Assembly (NCBI RefSeq): GCF_943737015.1
Contig: NZ_CALSFP010000001.1
Location: 682,001-746,000 of the forward strand
Origin: Staphylococcus sp. Marseille-Q5304
GTDB taxonomy: Bacteria; Bacillota; Bacilli; Staphylococcales; Staphylococcaceae
Direction: 5' to 3'
DNA: 64,000 nucleotides
Part shown: one piece after another, positions 1-7,870 of the stretch
Layout of the letters: each line of letters begins with the position of its first letter
How positions within the stretch are numbered: position 1 is the stretch's first letter
Made by a program: the position numbers and the translations under genes
Notes under the pieces: generated by a model
Databases searched by the model: none
Told to the model about the DNA's origin: nothing
What the model saw: the letters and a program-made list of their open reading frames with translations, nothing else

Positions 1-104
1 TTAGACATATTCAACTGATGTAAATCTTTTTTAGGTAATTGAAGTTGTTGGAAAATTTTTCTCAACGTAAGTTGATTATATTGTTCTGGGATTTCAAATT
101 TCAT
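1..104 (-). CDS. N-terminal fragment of a probable RluA-family pseudouridine synthase (cut by window edge)
   Basis: An open frame starts with ATG at 104 behind a strong AAGGAGG-type ribosome binding site and runs off the left edge without a stop. Only about 34 residues are visible. They include the stretch LPKKDLHQLNMS, which resembles the S4-like start of RluA/RluD-type enzymes. In Bacillus and staphylococci a pseudouridine synthase gene of this type (yhcT) lies beside the yhcSR/airSR regulators, which fits the divergent neighbour at 270. The identification is tentative because the catalytic domain lies outside the window. Confidence 0.45.
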   Translation of the reverse strand, partial: MKFEIPEQYNQLTLRKIFQQLQLPKKDLHQLNMS

Positions 105-269
105 AGTATCCTCCTTGAATTTTACATTCATATCATACCATATATACGATTTTAAAAATATCTTCAATTCCAATTCAAATATTAATGAATATAGAATTAG
201 AGTGTTTTTAAAATAAAGGATTAGATTGTATAATTATAATGAATTTACTAGACAGATTGGACTGGTTAA

Positions 270-1379
270 ATGCAAAAACCAACACGCTTAGCATTATTAA
301 AAGATATTGCTGAATTTTTAAATGAAGAAACCGAAACGTATAGCATGTTACAAGGTGCCTTGGAGTCATTAATAAAGGGGAGTGATTTTACCACAGGTTG
401 GATCTTTTTTATCGATGAAGCGGGCGAACATGAAGTCGTTTCAGACGTTTCCTTACCAGGTGCCTTAACAAAGCAAAATAGCAAATACATGTGTGAAGGT
501 TCATGTTGGTGTGTACAAGCATATCAAAATAAAAAGTTAACGAAAGCCTCTAATATTATAAACTGTTCGCGCATCAATCTGGCTAATCAAGCATATCATG
601 AAGAAACAGATGGCGTAACACATCATGCGACAGTGCCTTTAAAATCCGGAGACGAACAATATGGTTTACTGAATGTCGCGGCGCCACATACTACACATTA
701 TAGTGAGGAAAATCTAGAATTATTAGAATCGGTAGCATTTCAAATCGGTTCAGCGATTAAACGTATCTTGCTCACAGATCAGGAAAAAGAAGCTGCACGT
801 ATTAGTGAGCGTAATCGATTAGCGAGAGATTTACATGATTCTGTTAACCAAATGTTATTTTCAGTTAAATTGACAGCACATGCAGCATTAGGAATGACAC
901 AAGAAGATGTTTCTAAAAAAGCATTTCATGTTATAGAAGAAACAAGTCAACAAGCTGTCAGTGAAATGCGTGCTTTAATTTGGCAATTGAAACCAGTTGG
1001 TTTAGAACATGGTTTAGTGCAAGCTGTAAACAAATATAGTGCGTTACTCAATTTAGAAATAAATGTTCAAGTGGAAGGGCTTATAGATTTACCTAACATT
1101 ATCGAAGAAAACATTTATCGCATTATTCAAGAAGCGATGAATAATACAAAAAAACATAGTCACACATCGACTATACTGCTAAAACTTAATCAACAACAAC
1201 ATCGTTTACTCGTGGATATTGAAGATGAGGGGACAGGTTTTAAAGAAGATCAAGTTGACTTACAATCGCACGGCTTAAATAATATGAAACAACGTGTGAA
1301 AGTCATTCATGGGAAAATAACTATTGATACAGCGCCTGATCAAGGTACCCACATTCATCTAGATATACCATTAAAGTAA
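270..1379 (+). CDS. airS: Oxygen/redox-sensing histidine kinase AirS (YhcS)
   Basis: 369 residues. The N-terminal half is a GAF-type sensor. It holds four cysteines (about 75, 79, 81 and 99, in a C-x3-C-x-C pattern plus a distant Cys) that match the [2Fe-2S] ligands described for S. aureus AirS. The HisKA_3 dimerisation helix carries the phosphoacceptor His near residue 189 in RDLHDSVNQ, and the C-terminal HATPase_c domain shows EAMNN and DEGTGF boxes. There is no membrane segment, so it is a cytoplasmic sensor. AirSR controls respiration, redox and cell-wall genes in S. aureus (family knowledge). It is co-transcribed with the response regulator 17 bp downstream. The ribosome binding site ahead of ATG 270 is weak. 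Confidence 0.87.
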   Translation: MQKPTRLALLKDIAEFLNEETETYSMLQGALESLIKGSDFTTGWIFFIDEAGEHEVVSDVSLPGALTKQNSKYMCEGSCWCVQAYQNKKLTKASNIINCSRINLANQAYHEETDGVTHHATVPLKSGDEQYGLLNVAAPHTTHYSEENLELLESVAFQIGSAIKRILLTDQEKEAARISERNRLARDLHDSVNQMLFSVKLTAHAALGMTQEDVSKKAFHVIEETSQQAVSEMRALIWQLKPVGLEHGLVQAVNKYSALLNLEINVQVEGLIDLPNIIEENIYRIIQEAMNNTKKHSHTSTILLKLNQQQHRLLVDIEDEGTGFKEDQVDLQSHGLNNMKQRVKVIHGKITIDTAPDQGTHIHLDIPLK

Positions 1380-1396
1380 TAGGAAGGAAGTTAAAC

Positions 1397-2020
1397 ATGT
1401 ATCGGATTTTATTAGTAGATGATCACCATATCGTAAGACAAGGTTTAGAATTTTTGCTTTCTACTGTGGATGATTTAGAAGTGATTGATGGATTTTCAGA
1501 TGGTGAATCATTTTTAAAATATTTAGAAACGCAGCCACATCCTGATATCGTACTTTTAGATTTAGTTATGCCTGGAATGAATGGTATTGAGGTCACTGAA
1601 ATTTTGAAAAAAAAGTACCCCGACATAAAAATTCTCGTACTGACGAGTTATGTCGATGATGAACATGTGATTTCAGCGATTGATAAAGGAGCAGATGGCT
1701 ACGAAATGAAAGATGTGCAACCTGAACAGTTAATACAGACCATCAAAGAAGTGGTGTCAGGCAACAAAATCATACATCCACAAGCACAAAGTGTAATTGA
1801 TTCAATAAGTAAGAAACCACATGTTACAAATAAATTATCTAAACGTGAAACGGAAGTACTTGCAGAAATGGTTAAAGGGAAAACTAACAAAGAAATCGCT
1901 TCAGCTTTATTTGTTTCAGAAAAAACGGTAAAAACGCATGTCAGCCATATATTTGCAAAACTTCAAGTAACAGATCGTACACAAGCAGCGATTTACGCAA
2001 TGGAAAATAAATTAATATAA
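1397..2020 (+). CDS. airR: Response regulator AirR (YhcR), NarL/LuxR type
   Basis: 207 residues. The receiver domain (1-120) has the acidic pair D8-D9, phosphoacceptor D55 in VLLDLVMPG, the conserved Thr in VLTSY, and a Lys in the expected switch position. The C-terminal LuxR-type helix-turn-helix (about 145-205) contains LSKRETEVL and NKEIASALFVSEKTVKTH. It follows airS by 17 bp with an AGGAAGG ribosome binding site, so the two form an operon, and a strong hairpin terminator follows directly. It is the DNA-binding partner of AirS. Confidence 0.88.
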   Translation: MYRILLVDDHHIVRQGLEFLLSTVDDLEVIDGFSDGESFLKYLETQPHPDIVLLDLVMPGMNGIEVTEILKKKYPDIKILVLTSYVDDEHVISAIDKGADGYEMKDVQPEQLIQTIKEVVSGNKIIHPQAQSVIDSISKKPHVTNKLSKRETEVLAEMVKGKTNKEIASALFVSEKTVKTHVSHIFAKLQVTDRTQAAIYAMENKLI

Positions 2021-2023
2021 TTC

Positions 2024-2060
2024 ACAGCTATGTATCTAATAAATACATAGCTGTTTTTTA
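2024..2060 (+). terminator. Intrinsic terminator of airSR
   Basis: A perfect 12-bp inverted repeat (ACAGCTATGTAT at 2024-2035 and its complement at 2043-2054) is followed by a run of T. It lies 3 bp after the airR stop. Confidence 0.9.
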
Positions 2061-2139
2061 AATTTTCTGAAAATTATAGTGTAAAATAACAAATTGTGTT
2101 ATATAATTATATTTAATAAAACATAGGGGGGGTGTTGTT

Positions 2140-3417
2140 ATGAAAACAAAGCATCTTTCGTTAAGAATAGTTATCGCACTTATATTAGGGATAGTTGTGG
2201 GATCTATTTGTAACTTGTTTATCCAAAATGGTTTTATTGGGGGCTTGGATAAATATGTGTTTAATGTGATAGGTCAAATATTTTTGAATTTGATCTTTAT
2301 GTTAGTGGTGCCTATTGTTTTTGTATCAATTGTATTAGGTGTAATAGGAGTTGGTGATCCTAAATTATTGGGAGGTATAGGATTAAAAACAATTACATTC
2401 TTTTTAACTACAACAGCGCTTGCGATTACTATCGGTTTACTATTAGCGATGTTATTTCAACCTGGACAAGGGAAATCAGATTTATTGAAGAGTAAAGATG
2501 TCGATAAGTATGAACAAACATTGAAAAAAGATAGTGGAGGAGAAGCTACAAACCAAACTTTTGACCAAACATTAATAGATTTATTCCCTAAAAACCCTGT
2601 AAAAGCTATGACGGATGAAAATATGCTGCAAATTATTACTTTCGCTATTTTCATAGGGATTGGAATTATTATGGTTGGGTCTAAAGCACAAATCGTTCAT
2701 AAATTTTTCGAACAAACAAATGAGGTCCTGATGTACATCATTACAATGATTATGAATGTGTTTGCACCAATAGGAACATTTGGTTTAGTCGCACATGCTT
2801 TTACAGGTGCCGGATTCGGAGCTATACAGCAATTAGGAATGTATTTCTTTGTTGTGTTACTTGCGTTATTTGTACATTTCTTTGTGGTATATGGTACAGC
2901 AGTCAAATTGTTAGGCCATTATAGTCCAATGAAGTTCTTTAAAGCATTTATACCTGCTATTACAGTAGGGTTCAGTGCTTCAAGTTCAAATGCTGCGTTA
3001 CCTGTGTCGATGGAATGCACCAAAAAGATGGGGGTTCGACCTGAAATTGCCTCATTTGTTCAACCTTTAGGTGCCACGATAAACATGGATGGTACAGCGA
3101 TTATGCAAGGTGTAGCAACCATATTTATTGCCCAAATTTCTGGAGTTCAGCTATCATTGGGACAATTAATTACTGTTGTAATCGTAGCTGTTGTCGCTTC
3201 AATAGGAACAGCAGGTGTGCCTGGTGTTGGGTTAATCATGTTGGCGATGGTACTTAATGCTGTAGGTTTAAATCCAGCTGCTATAGGTATCATATTGGGC
3301 ATAGATAGACTGCTAGATATGACCCGAACTTCAGTAAATATTACTGGTGACGCAGCTTGCGCACTCATTGTATCAAATAGTGAAGAGAAGAAACTTGCAA
3401 CTAAAAATAGCGCATAA
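2140..3417 (+). CDS. Dicarboxylate/amino-acid:cation symporter (DAACS/GltT-like)
   Basis: 425 residues with about eight hydrophobic segments. The two hallmark re-entrant regions of the glutamate/C4-dicarboxylate symporter family are visible: a serine-rich loop (SASSSNAALPVSM, about 285-297) and the NMDGTAIMQG substrate/sodium motif (about 315-325). The C-terminal LGIDRLLDMTRTSVNITGD is also typical. Substrate cannot be fixed by eye; glutamate/aspartate or succinate-type acids are the usual choices. The start ATG 2140 follows a GGGGGG-rich ribosome binding site. It is a single-gene unit ending in a hairpin at about 3459. Confidence 0.87.
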   Translation: MKTKHLSLRIVIALILGIVVGSICNLFIQNGFIGGLDKYVFNVIGQIFLNLIFMLVVPIVFVSIVLGVIGVGDPKLLGGIGLKTITFFLTTTALAITIGLLLAMLFQPGQGKSDLLKSKDVDKYEQTLKKDSGGEATNQTFDQTLIDLFPKNPVKAMTDENMLQIITFAIFIGIGIIMVGSKAQIVHKFFEQTNEVLMYIITMIMNVFAPIGTFGLVAHAFTGAGFGAIQQLGMYFFVVLLALFVHFFVVYGTAVKLLGHYSPMKFFKAFIPAITVGFSASSSNAALPVSMECTKKMGVRPEIASFVQPLGATINMDGTAIMQGVATIFIAQISGVQLSLGQLITVVIVAVVASIGTAGVPGVGLIMLAMVLNAVGLNPAAIGIILGIDRLLDMTRTSVNITGDAACALIVSNSEEKKLATKNSA

Positions 3418-3458
3418 GTATAAAAATAATTATTAAGTGATAAATAGTAGAGTTAAAT

Positions 3459-3506
3459 ATATCGATGTTTTCTATGGACCTCTTTATAGAAATCATCGGT
3501 ATATTT
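3459..3506. terminator. Hairpin between converging genes
   Basis: A 17-bp imperfect inverted repeat (3459-3475 with 3486-3502, two mismatches) lies between the symporter and the converging MerR gene and is followed by a T-rich stretch. It probably serves both directions. Confidence 0.6.
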
Positions 3507-3535
3507 TATATTTAACAATTATTTTATATGCAATA

Positions 3536-3922
3536 TTAATTATTGAATTTGTCATTTTTATATTGCTTTTCTAACTGATTAAAATATTCTAGTTTCACTT
3601 CAACTTTATTAAATGCTCTGTTCAAATTTTCTTGTTGAATTTTTAATTTTTCTCTATGTTCAAGCAAAATTTTTCTTCTTGAATCAAAATCCTCACTTTC
3701 ATTATACGTTAACAAAATTATTTTACGTAAATCTTCTAAAGACATACCTGTAATTTTTAAACATGAAATAAACTCTAACCAACCTAAGTCACTATCGTCA
3801 AAAATTCTATAGCCATTTTCATCACGTTTCAAAAAAGGGAGTAAACCTTCATTTTCGTAATATCTAATTGTGTGTGCGGGGAGATTCATTTTTTCTGAAA
3901 CTTCTTTTATTGTATATTGCAT
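3536..3922 (-). CDS. MerR-family transcriptional regulator
   Basis: 128 residues from ATG 3922, chosen because GAGGATGG sits at good distance; an upstream in-frame ATG at 3952 lacks this. The winged helix (1-70) contains YTIKEVSEKMNLPAHTIRYY and GYRIFDDSDL, followed by a coiled-coil dimerisation helix (about 78-118). There is no cysteine pattern of the metal-sensing subgroup, so an organic effector is more likely. It reads away from a short-chain dehydrogenase whose promoter has the 19-bp spacing that MerR proteins act on, so that gene is the likely target (inference). Confidence 0.82.
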   Translation of the reverse strand: MQYTIKEVSEKMNLPAHTIRYYENEGLLPFLKRDENGYRIFDDSDLGWLEFISCLKITGMSLEDLRKIILLTYNESEDFDSRRKILLEHREKLKIQQENLNRAFNKVEVKLEYFNQLEKQYKNDKFNN

Positions 3923-3952
3923 AAAAAAACCATCCTCGTATTCAAAATTCAC

Positions 3953-4405
3953 AAAAGTTAAAAATCTTATAATAAGATTACCAATATTCGCTTTTGTTGA
4001 CTAGAATTTTAACAGAAGGTGATTAAAATTATAGATAAGTGTAAATATATGATATTCATTTATTTTCATATTCTGTAACTAAGTATTATTACTAATTTGA
4101 TAATTTTGGTATTATATTTAATACTACTTTACTTGATAATTCGATGATGATTATATTTTTCATAAAATAGTTAGGAAATGATATGGAACGTGAAATAATA
4201 AATAATTATGTTTTGAGTGTGGTGCCATCCGTATGTTTATGGGTTGATAGTTAATAGAAATGTAAACGAATATTTTGTAGTAAAATTACACTTTGGAATA
4301 GTTTGTCTTCAAGTATAAATTAAATATTTTTATCAACATAAAACCAACCTTTAAAGGACAAGCTCTATCAAGAAAGAACATTTCAAATATAAATAAATAA
4401 AATCC
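3953..4405. other. AT-rich intergenic region between merR and the SDR gene
   Basis: About 450 bp with no convincing gene. A 23-codon frame at 4183-4254 has an AGGAAA-like site before its ATG, but nothing recognisable is encoded. It may be a gene remnant. Confidence 0.4.
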
Positions 4406-4436
4406 TTGCTATAAAGTAGACTTTAAGCTGTATATT
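4406..4436 (+). promoter_or_regulatory. MerR-type promoter with 19-bp spacer
   Basis: A -35 box TTGCTA (4406-4411) and a -10 box TATATT (4431-4436) are separated by exactly 19 bp. The spacer holds a dyad (TAAAGT-AG-ACTTTA). The long spacer with a central dyad is the hallmark of MerR-regulated promoters, and a merR gene lies upstream. Confidence 0.7.
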
Positions 4437-4464
4437 AATAATACAAATTTCAGAAAGGATGTAT

Positions 4465-5250
4465 ATGATGATAAATAAAAAATTAGTGTTAATAACGGGT
4501 TCAAGTTCAGGTTTAGGTTTTGAATTGGCTAAACTATTTGCAGAAGATAATTATGATATAGCAATGTCAGGTTCGAGTGAAAGAATTTATCATTCTGCTA
4601 AAGAAATAGAAAAACTTGGTGTGAAAACATATCCATATAAGGCTGATGCTTCTACTTATGAAGGGGTGGAAAATTTTTGGAAATTTGTTGAATCGAAAGG
4701 TAGAAAAGTCGATGCGGCTGTACTCAATGTTGGTATCAGTTTAGGAGGCGCCTTCTTGGAAAATAAGTTGGAAGATGAACTACGTTTAATTGATATCAAC
4801 ATTTCGGGCACAGTTCATATGGCTAAGCGTGTAGCTAAGCATATGGTAGAAAATAAATCAGGAGATATTTTAATCGTTTCATCATTATCTGCTACTCTAC
4901 CCACACCTTATGAAACAGTATATGGACCATCTAAAGCATTCGGTTTTATGTTTTCTGAAGCATTACGAGTAGAGTTAAAAGAGAAAAACGTAAATGTAAC
5001 TGCCATGCTTCCAGGTGCGACTAACACAGATTTCCATCACAATGCAGGAATGGATAACACATTTTTTGGTGACGAGAAAAATAAAAATGATAAAGTTCAA
5101 GTAGCCAAACAGGGTTACGATGCACTAAAAAATAAACTAGATTATGTAGTTTGTGGAGATGAAGAAACAAAAAAAGAGGCAATTCAAAATAGAACAACTC
5201 CTGAGGAAGTTAAAGCAATGAGACATGCTCAAAAGGCGAAACCTGAATAG
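4465..5250 (+). CDS. Short-chain dehydrogenase/reductase (SDR)
   Basis: About 261 residues. The N-terminal Rossmann motif TGSSSGLG binds NAD(P). NVG replaces the usual NNAG, and the catalytic Ser (IVSSLSA) and the YGPSK Tyr-Lys pair are present, so it should be an active classical SDR of unknown substrate. Several ATG codons are close together (4459, 4465, 4468). AGAAAGG at 4452-4458 fits 4465 or 4468 best. It is controlled by the MerR-type promoter just upstream and ends in a hairpin at 5258. Redox defence or carbonyl detoxification is a guess. Confidence 0.82.
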   Translation: MMINKKLVLITGSSSGLGFELAKLFAEDNYDIAMSGSSERIYHSAKEIEKLGVKTYPYKADASTYEGVENFWKFVESKGRKVDAAVLNVGISLGGAFLENKLEDELRLIDINISGTVHMAKRVAKHMVENKSGDILIVSSLSATLPTPYETVYGPSKAFGFMFSEALRVELKEKNVNVTAMLPGATNTDFHHNAGMDNTFFGDEKNKNDKVQVAKQGYDALKNKLDYVVCGDEETKKEAIQNRTTPEEVKAMRHAQKAKPE

Positions 5251-5257
5251 AAAAGAA

Positions 5258-5294
5258 AAAAGAACCTATTTTATTTAAAAGTAGGTTCTTTTAT
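5258..5294 (+). terminator. Terminator of the SDR gene
   Basis: An 11-bp inverted repeat (AAAAGAACCTA 5258-5268 with its complement 5282-5292) follows the stop codon by 7 bp. Confidence 0.8.
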
Positions 5295-5332
5295 ATATAT
5301 TTTAAATAAAAATATTAATTGTTTTTGAAATA

Positions 5333-5361
5333 TTGACAAATTGGTGAACAATGTTTATAAT
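5333..5361 (+). promoter_or_regulatory. Consensus sigma-A promoter of the lipase/peptide unit
   Basis: A perfect TTGACA (5333-5338) and a perfect TATAAT (5356-5361) are separated by 17 bp. Transcription should start near 5368, giving a leader of about 115 nt. Confidence 0.85.
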
Positions 5362-5391
5362 CCTAACTACAAAATTATTGTGATTGATTGA

Positions 5392-5432
5392 TTTGTAGGA
5401 AATGCTATAAGTAAAAATATGTTTCCTGCAAA
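5392..5432 (+). promoter_or_regulatory. Leader stem-loop upstream of the first small peptide
   Basis: An 11-bp inverted repeat with one G-U pair (TTTGTAGGAAA 5392-5402 with TTTCCTGCAAA 5422-5432) lies inside the untranslated leader. There is no T-run after it, so it is more likely an mRNA structure than a terminator. Confidence 0.5.
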
Positions 5433-5451
5433 TTAAATTTATCTTTATGAG

Positions 5452-5465
5452 TGAAAGCGTTTACA
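5452..5465 (+). promoter_or_regulatory. Catabolite-responsive element (cre) for CcpA
   Basis: TGAAAGCGTTTACA fits the TGWAARCGYTWNCW consensus. It lies about 85 bp downstream of the predicted start of transcription, a position where CcpA acts as a roadblock. Carbon-source repression of the peptide-lipase unit is inferred. Confidence 0.75.
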
Positions 5466-5482
5466 TAAAAGGAGGAAGTAAG

Positions 5483-5548
5483 ATGAAAGAACTATTCGGT
5501 AAATTTTTCGAGTTATTACCCCGCTTAATTTTAAATTTATTTGTATAA
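5483..5548 (+). CDS. PSM-like amphipathic peptide, 21 aa (upstream of lipase)
   Basis: ATG 5483 follows a perfect AAGGAGG at ideal distance and encodes MKELFGKFFELLPRLILNLF plus Val. At 100 degrees per residue nearly all Leu/Phe/Ile lie on one face, and K7, E3, E10, R14 and N18 on the other. There is no signal peptide. Short length, amphipathic helix and missing leader are the marks of phenol-soluble modulins, which are exported by the PSM transporter. I do not recognise this exact peptide. Alternatives are a leader peptide or a bacteriocin-like peptide. It lies first in the lipase transcription unit. Confidence 0.6.
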   Translation: MKELFGKFFELLPRLILNLFV

Positions 5549-5593
5549 AGGAATTTTTACTACAATTAAAAATGAATATTAGAGGTGTTTTTT

Positions 5594-7684
5594 ATGAAAA
5601 AAAGGCAAAACAAATACAGTATACGTAAATATAGTATGGGCGCAGCGTCAATATTAATTGGTACTTTATTCTTTAGTGTGGGTCATGCAGATGCTGCTGA
5701 AACTAATGATGCAAACCCAACTGGCGAAACGCAACAGATACATAAAAAAGCCAAGTCAGTTACGAGTAACGAAACTGCAGAAAATGAAAACACTCAACAA
5801 AATTCAACGAAAACAAATCAATTAGAAGACACTCCCACTTCTAATACCGCGACAAATTCTAATAATGAAGCAACACAATCAGAACAAAAGCAAAATGTAA
5901 ATTCAGAAGAAACTAGCACAACACAAGAAGAAGCGAAATCATCTGAGCAAAACCCAGAAAAGGCTAACACAGCACAAGAAGAACCAAAGACATCTGAGCA
6001 AAACACAGAAGAAGATAACACAACACAAGAAGAAGCGAAATCATCTGAACAAAGCACAGAAGAAAATAACACAACGCAAGTAGAACCAAAATCATCTGAA
6101 CAAAGCACAGTAGAAAATGCCGCAACACAAGAAGAGCCAAAGACATCTGAACAAAGTACAGAAGAAGATGACGCAACAGAAGAAGAGCCAAAGACATCTG
6201 AACAAAGTACAGAAGAAGACAGCACAACACAAGAGGTTCCAACCTCTGAAGAAGTCCAACCATCTAAAGAGGACCAAAATACAAATTCTGTTAAAGACAA
6301 TAACTTAACAGAATCGAACACAAATTTAAGTGAAAATGCTTCGAACGACAGTAATCCTATCTCTCTAAATCAATTAGAAAATCAACAACCAAGTACGACT
6401 TCACCTGTTAACAATGATAAGAAAGAACAAGATCAAGCGCTAAGCACATTAAAAGAAAATGCAGTAGCTACAACGCGTGATCAATCATCGAACACAACTG
6501 CAGAAGCAACTGACGTTCAGCCTGGCAAAACTGCAAAACAAGGTGAATATAAAAATGAAGACCCAATCATTTTAGTGCATGGCTTTAACGGCTATACAGA
6601 TGACAATAACCCAATCGGCATGACTCACTATTGGGGTGGAGATAAATTAAATATCCGTGAAGATTTAGAAAGTAATGGATATGAAACACATGAAGCAAGT
6701 ATAAGTGCGTTTGGTAGTAACTATGATCGTGCGATTGAATTATATTACTACATTAAAGGTGGAACGGTTGATTACGGTGCTGCACATGCTGCGAAATATG
6801 GACACGATCGTTATGGTAAAACATATGAAGGTGTATACAAAGATTGGCAACCAGGTCAAAAAGTACACTTAGTAGCGCATAGTATGGGCGGACAAACTGT
6901 ACGTCAATTAGAAGAATTATTAAGAAATGGTAGTCAAGAAGAAATCGAATATCAGAAGGAACATGGCGGCGAAATTTCACCATTACTCGCTGGTGGTCAC
7001 GATAATATGGTTTCTAGTATTACGACTTTAGCGACACCACATAATGGTACACTTGCTGCAGATGAATTAGGAAATGAAGCATTCATCAGACAAGTCCTTT
7101 ATGATTATATTAAATTAGGAAGTACCTCAGCTTCTAATGTAGACTTCGGTCTTAGTCAATGGGGCCTTAAACAACGCGAAGGTGAATCATTTATTGAATA
7201 TATGCAACGAGCTGAGCAAAGTGGAATCTGGAAAACAACAGATAATGCGTTACACGACCTAACACGTGAAGGTGCGAATGAACTTAATCAACGTACTTCA
7301 TTAAATCCAAATATCGTTTATAAAACGTATACTGGTGAATCAACACATAAATCTTTATTCGATCGTCAAAAAGCTGATCTCAACTTATTTTTCCAACATG
7401 CGTTAACAGCTAATGTTATTGGTAAAGCAGATGATCCTGAATGGCGTGTTAATGATGGACTTGTTTCTACTATTTCTGGACAACATCCATTTAATCAAGC
7501 ATATACAGATGCTACAGATGATATCCAAAAAGGTATCTGGCAAGTTACTCCAATCAAACATAATTGGGACCACGTAGACTTTGTAGGACAAGATTCTACG
7601 GATACAGCGAGAACTACTGCTGAATTAAGAGATTTTTGGCATGGAATTGCTGAAGATTTAGTTAAAAGTGAACAAGTTAACTAA
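5594..7684 (+). CDS. Secreted YSIRK-type triacylglycerol lipase precursor
   Basis: 696 residues from ATG 5594, behind AGAGGTG. A YSIRK-G/S signal peptide (residues 1-34, YSIRKYSMGAAS) targets secretion at the septum. A long low-complexity pro-region rich in Glu/Ser/Thr follows, with six 17-residue repeats. The mature lipase domain starts near residue 320 with DPIILVHGFNGY (oxyanion region). The catalytic triad is Ser430 in AHSMGG, Asp621 in VNDGLVS, and His660 in WDHVD, which also resembles the Ca-binding region of staphylococcal lipases. The size matches Geh/GehC-type enzymes. Two PSM-like peptides flank it in the same unit, suggesting co-expression of lipase and surfactant peptides. Confidence 0.92.
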   Translation: MKKRQNKYSIRKYSMGAASILIGTLFFSVGHADAAETNDANPTGETQQIHKKAKSVTSNETAENENTQQNSTKTNQLEDTPTSNTATNSNNEATQSEQKQNVNSEETSTTQEEAKSSEQNPEKANTAQEEPKTSEQNTEEDNTTQEEAKSSEQSTEENNTTQVEPKSSEQSTVENAATQEEPKTSEQSTEEDDATEEEPKTSEQSTEEDSTTQEVPTSEEVQPSKEDQNTNSVKDNNLTESNTNLSENASNDSNPISLNQLENQQPSTTSPVNNDKKEQDQALSTLKENAVATTRDQSSNTTAEATDVQPGKTAKQGEYKNEDPIILVHGFNGYTDDNNPIGMTHYWGGDKLNIREDLESNGYETHEASISAFGSNYDRAIELYYYIKGGTVDYGAAHAAKYGHDRYGKTYEGVYKDWQPGQKVHLVAHSMGGQTVRQLEELLRNGSQEEIEYQKEHGGEISPLLAGGHDNMVSSITTLATPHNGTLAADELGNEAFIRQVLYDYIKLGSTSASNVDFGLSQWGLKQREGESFIEYMQRAEQSGIWKTTDNALHDLTREGANELNQRTSLNPNIVYKTYTGESTHKSLFDRQKADLNLFFQHALTANVIGKADDPEWRVNDGLVSTISGQHPFNQAYTDATDDIQKGIWQVTPIKHNWDHVDFVGQDSTDTARTTAELRDFWHGIAEDLVKSEQVN
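5918..6250 (+). repeat. Tandem 51-bp (17-residue) repeats in the lipase pro-region
   Basis: Six in-frame units of 51 bp run from 5918 to 6223 and a partial seventh follows. The protein unit is of the type TTQEEPKTSEQSTEEDN, very acidic and free of hydrophobic residues. Such tracts vary in copy number between strains through slippage or recombination. Confidence 0.9.
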
Positions 7685-7735
7685 ATTGAGTTATAAATAA
7701 TTAAAAATCACCATTTAGAAAGGAGGGCGACAATT

Positions 7736-7801
7736 ATGACAGCGAGCTTACCAGAATTAATCGAATCATTCTTCAGAGTTTTAGGTGTATTATTCAAATA
7801 A
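7736..7801 (+). CDS. PSM-like amphipathic peptide, 21 aa (downstream of lipase)
   Basis: ATG 7736 follows AAAGGAGGGCG and encodes MTASLPELIESFFRVLGVLF plus Lys. The helical projection puts L5, L8, I9, F12, F13, V15, L16, L19 and F20 on one side and E7, E10, R14, G17 and K21 on the other, an almost ideal amphipathic helix of neutral net charge. It starts 51 bp after the lipase stop and is followed at once by the operon terminator. Together with the peptide at 5483 it forms a matched pair around the lipase. Function is inferred from shape only. Confidence 0.62.
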   Translation: MTASLPELIESFFRVLGVLFK

Positions 7802-7814
7802 GCTAAAAATGACA

Positions 7815-7850
7815 AAACCCACTAATGTATTTACATTAGTGGGTTTTTTA
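7815..7850. terminator. Bidirectional terminator, lipase unit and yidC
   Basis: A 15-bp inverted repeat (7815-7829 with 7832-7846) is flanked by T-runs on both strands and lies between converging transcription units. Confidence 0.9.
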
Positions 7851-7870
7851 TCTATTTAAGTATGCTAAAG

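Noticed and set aside
4183..4254. A 23-codon frame upstream of the SDR gene
   Set aside because: Weak start site and no recognisable feature; might be a gene remnant, but the evidence is too thin for a feature.
5818..6321. A 167-codon frame on the minus strand opposite the lipase pro-region
   Set aside because: It is the complement of the 51-bp repeats, rich in Ser/Val/Cys by that fact alone, without ribosome binding site or family likeness.
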